Origin: Timburyella sp030842085
GTDB lineage: Bacteria; Bacillota; Clostridia; Oscillospirales; Acutalibacteraceae
Assembly (NCBI GenBank): GCA_030842085.1
Contig: JAUUSE010000041.1
Location: forward strand, 1-15,402
Length of the DNA stretch: 15,402 bases
Direction: 5' to 3'
Below are positions 13,838 through 15,402 of this stretch, piece by piece (the stretch's first letter is position 1; each line of letters opens with the position of its first letter). Below the pieces are notes generated by a model, which worked only from the letters and a program-made list of their open reading frames with translations, made no database searches and was not told where the DNA came from. Position numbers and translations under genes: made by a program.

Positions 13838-14445
13838 TATACCGACTTATGCATTTTATGCAAACTTTGCGCAGACGATGAAAAATCCGGGGCTTAGGCC
13901 GAGATATTCTGTCGGCTAAAGCGAAGCTGAAACTGAGACTAAGAGGATGTCGGGGGTATGTCCTGTGGCAAAGACGAAGGCATGCTATATGCAGCGCGGC
14001 CAGACATGGCAGAAATTTGCGGCGCACCGAGCTGATTTGTTCTGTGAGATTTATGAGGCGGCGAAAGGCTAAAATTATATATACGGGATAAGCGTAGCAT
14101 AAGGCGCGCGAACATTGTACGAAGACCCCGCCGCTCTATCTGTCGGCAGGGTTTTCTTGCTTGATGAAACTTTACGGGCGACAAATGAAACCGTGCGTCA
14201 GGCAGGAAGCTTTAAGCAAAGGCATGGAGAGCTGCAAAAACTGCTCAGCCGCACTGACTGCAGATATCTTAATGCGGCTGGATTATATATCAAGAATGTT
14301 ATGGGATGCTATTGCTTCATTTGCCTTGGTAGCGTTCCGGCGGAGGACTGTTTTAGTCACTATAGCTGTTGTTAAGTAAATGCTCTTGACTTTGCCGGAT
14401 TTTATCTGCCGTATGCAAGTGGCATAAACTTTTGAGAGGAAGAAA
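13838..14445. other. 608-base metG-tatD gap without a convincing gene
   Basis: Short open frames exist: 13947-14072 (41 codons), 14115-14375 (TTG start, 86 codons) and 14161-14379 (TTG/ATG start, 72 codons). None has a well-placed ribosome site or a domain I recognise. The last two overlap in different frames and the longer one spans the terminator-like hairpin at 14125-14155. GC content is near that of coding DNA, so decayed coding sequence is possible. Confidence 0.4.
14125..14158 (+). terminator. Probable terminator in the metG-tatD gap
   Basis: ACCC-c-GCCG (14125-14133) pairs with CGGC-a-GGGT (14144-14152): eight pairs, one C-A mismatch, a ten-base loop, then TTTTCTT. It is nearly 290 bases after metG, so it may end a long metG transcript and separate it from tatD. 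Confidence 0.55.
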
Positions 14446-15240
14446 ATGAACTATATAATATTTGACACTCATGCTCACTATGACATGGACAGATTTGACG
14501 CCGACAGGGAGGAGCTGCTCTCCTCACTGCCGGAAAAAGGCGTGCGCGCTGTTATAAACTGCGGAACGAATATAGAAAGCTCGCGCGCATCGATAGACTT
14601 AGCCAAACAGTATGATTATTTTTACGCCGCATGCGGGATATATCCGCACGACTGGGACGGCGGAAAAATCATGAGTATTGAGTCTGCCCTAAACGAGCTG
14701 CGCGAGTTGGCGGCGAACAAAGGTGTTGTCGCAATAGGAGAAATAGGGCTCGATTACCGCTATGAGGGGACTGACCGCGCAGCACAAAAGGAAATTTTTA
14801 CAAAGCAGCTTGAACTGGCAGATGAGCTTAATCTTCCGGTAATACTGCACGACGGCGAAGCTCACGGCGACATGATGGACATACTTAGAAGATATAAACC
14901 GCGCGGCGTGCTGCACTGCTTTTCCGGAAGCGTGGAGATGATGCGTGAGGTAACGCGGCTCGGCATATATATAGGCGTCGGCGGCGCACTGACCTTTAAG
15001 AATGCCGTAAAACGGACGGCGGTCGTGAAGGCTGTGCCGGAGGAATATCTGCTGTTTGAGACGGATGCGCCTTATATGGCTCCGGTGCCATGCCGCGGTC
15101 AGAGATGCTGCTCATCGATGATTGCCTTTACTGCGCAGAAAGCGGCAGAACTTCGCGGAGTGGATATGTCGTATATCCTTGAAAAAGCAGCTGAAAACGC
15201 TTGCCGCCTTTTTGGAATAGATAAAGAATTGTTATCATAA
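14446..15240 (+). CDS. tatD: TatD-family metal-dependent hydrolase (putative DNase)
   Basis: TatD/YcfH-type amidohydrolase-fold protein of 264 residues, the normal family length. Family members bind two metal ions and several show DNase (3'-5' exonuclease) activity. Metal-site residues visible: HAH (His9, His11) in FDTHAHYD, Glu99 in IGEIGLDY, His135 in ILHDGEAHGD, His157 in HCFSGS, and Asp207 in ETDAPY. The usual PVPHRGKRN motif reads PVPCRGQRC here (Cys216), a variant I believe occurs in Clostridia and which does not remove a listed ligand. AGAGG (14435-14439) is six bases before ATG. It follows metG, as in many Firmicutes where rnmV and ksgA come next; those are beyond the window. Confidence 0.95.
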   Translation: MNYIIFDTHAHYDMDRFDADREELLSSLPEKGVRAVINCGTNIESSRASIDLAKQYDYFYAACGIYPHDWDGGKIMSIESALNELRELAANKGVVAIGEIGLDYRYEGTDRAAQKEIFTKQLELADELNLPVILHDGEAHGDMMDILRRYKPRGVLHCFSGSVEMMREVTRLGIYIGVGGALTFKNAVKRTAVVKAVPEEYLLFETDAPYMAPVPCRGQRCCSSMIAFTAQKAAELRGVDMSYILEKAAENACRLFGIDKELLS

Positions 15241-15402
15241 AATTTAAAAGAATTAATTTGCGCCGCCTTAAAATCTAAGCGTTCGGTTATTAAAGGGCAG
15301 CGCTGCTGTTTTATATCAATGCTTATATACAGGCTAATCAAGTAATATAACCGCAATTTTGCCAATATTTCTATTAAAATTGGCAATCGCATATACTAAC
15401 TT
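15241..15402. other. Start of spacer after tatD, with an inverted repeat
   Basis: No gene start is visible. TTGCCAAT (15359-15366) and ATTGGCAA (15379-15386) form a perfect 8-bp inverted repeat with a 12-base loop. No T-run follows on either strand, so an operator or a hairpin of unknown use is as likely as a terminator. Confidence 0.4.

Noticed and set aside
13947..14072. 41-codon frame containing CPVAKTKACYMQRGQTW
   Set aside because: AAGAGG directly abuts the ATG with no spacing, and no family is recognised. Kept only as part of the gap description.
14115..14379. Overlapping small frames before tatD
   Set aside because: No ribosome site; the longer frame spans a terminator-like hairpin. 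They overlap in different frames and have no recognisable domain.
14446..15240. Cys216 in place of the usual His in the PVPHRG motif of TatD as loss of activity
   Set aside because: The metal-site residues (His9, His11, Glu99, His135, His157, Asp207) are all present, so there is no sign of inactivation.
1..15402. CRISPR array, insertion sequence, toxin-antitoxin or defence system
   Set aside because: No regularly spaced repeats, no transposase, and no paired small genes were found. Everything recognisable is housekeeping apart from the recombinase and one small membrane protein.

Overview
This is a bacterial chromosome segment carrying mostly housekeeping genes, all on the + strand except one tRNA. 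The order lepA (3' part) - hemW - hrcA - grpE - dnaK - dnaJ is the classic class I heat-shock neighbourhood of low-GC Gram-positive bacteria. A CIRCE operator before hrcA, the Firmicutes-type short DnaK ATPase domain (it lacks the loop found in E. coli DnaK) and metG followed by tatD all suggest a member of the Clostridia. I cannot place it to genus from sequence alone.

Layout. 1-1229: C-terminal two thirds of LepA/EF4. 1484-2617: HemW, followed about 100 bases later by a good intrinsic terminator. 3076-3138: promoter plus CIRCE. 3173-8568: hrcA, grpE, dnaK and dnaJ, with unusually wide spacers (265 bases before dnaK, 469 before dnaJ), closed by an intrinsic terminator at 8620-8654. 8755-9290: a GC-rich, structure-rich patch. 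Read on the - strand it holds tRNA-Leu(UAG) with encoded CCA and its own terminator, a second unexplained fold ending in ACCA just before another terminator, and a broken partial copy of the tRNA-Leu 5' half interrupted by a hairpin. 9399-10793: a serine recombinase. 10973-11416: an A+T-rich gene for a small single-pass membrane protein of unknown function. 11885-13837: methionyl-tRNA synthetase, with an extended -10 promoter and a long inverted repeat in its leader. 13838-14445: a 608-base gap without a convincing gene. 14446-15240: a TatD-family metal-dependent hydrolase.

How the genes work together. HrcA represses its own operon through CIRCE. DnaK, DnaJ and the nucleotide exchange factor GrpE form the Hsp70 folding machine. 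LepA and HemW (a ribosomal GTPase and a heme-handling radical SAM protein) are conserved neighbours rather than functional partners. The recombinase and the small membrane protein lie between tRNA-Leu and metG and look like the only accessory genes. I found no CRISPR array, insertion sequence, toxin-antitoxin pair or defence gene. The parts most worth a second look are the tRNA-associated patch at 8755-9290 beside the recombinase, and the metG leader.
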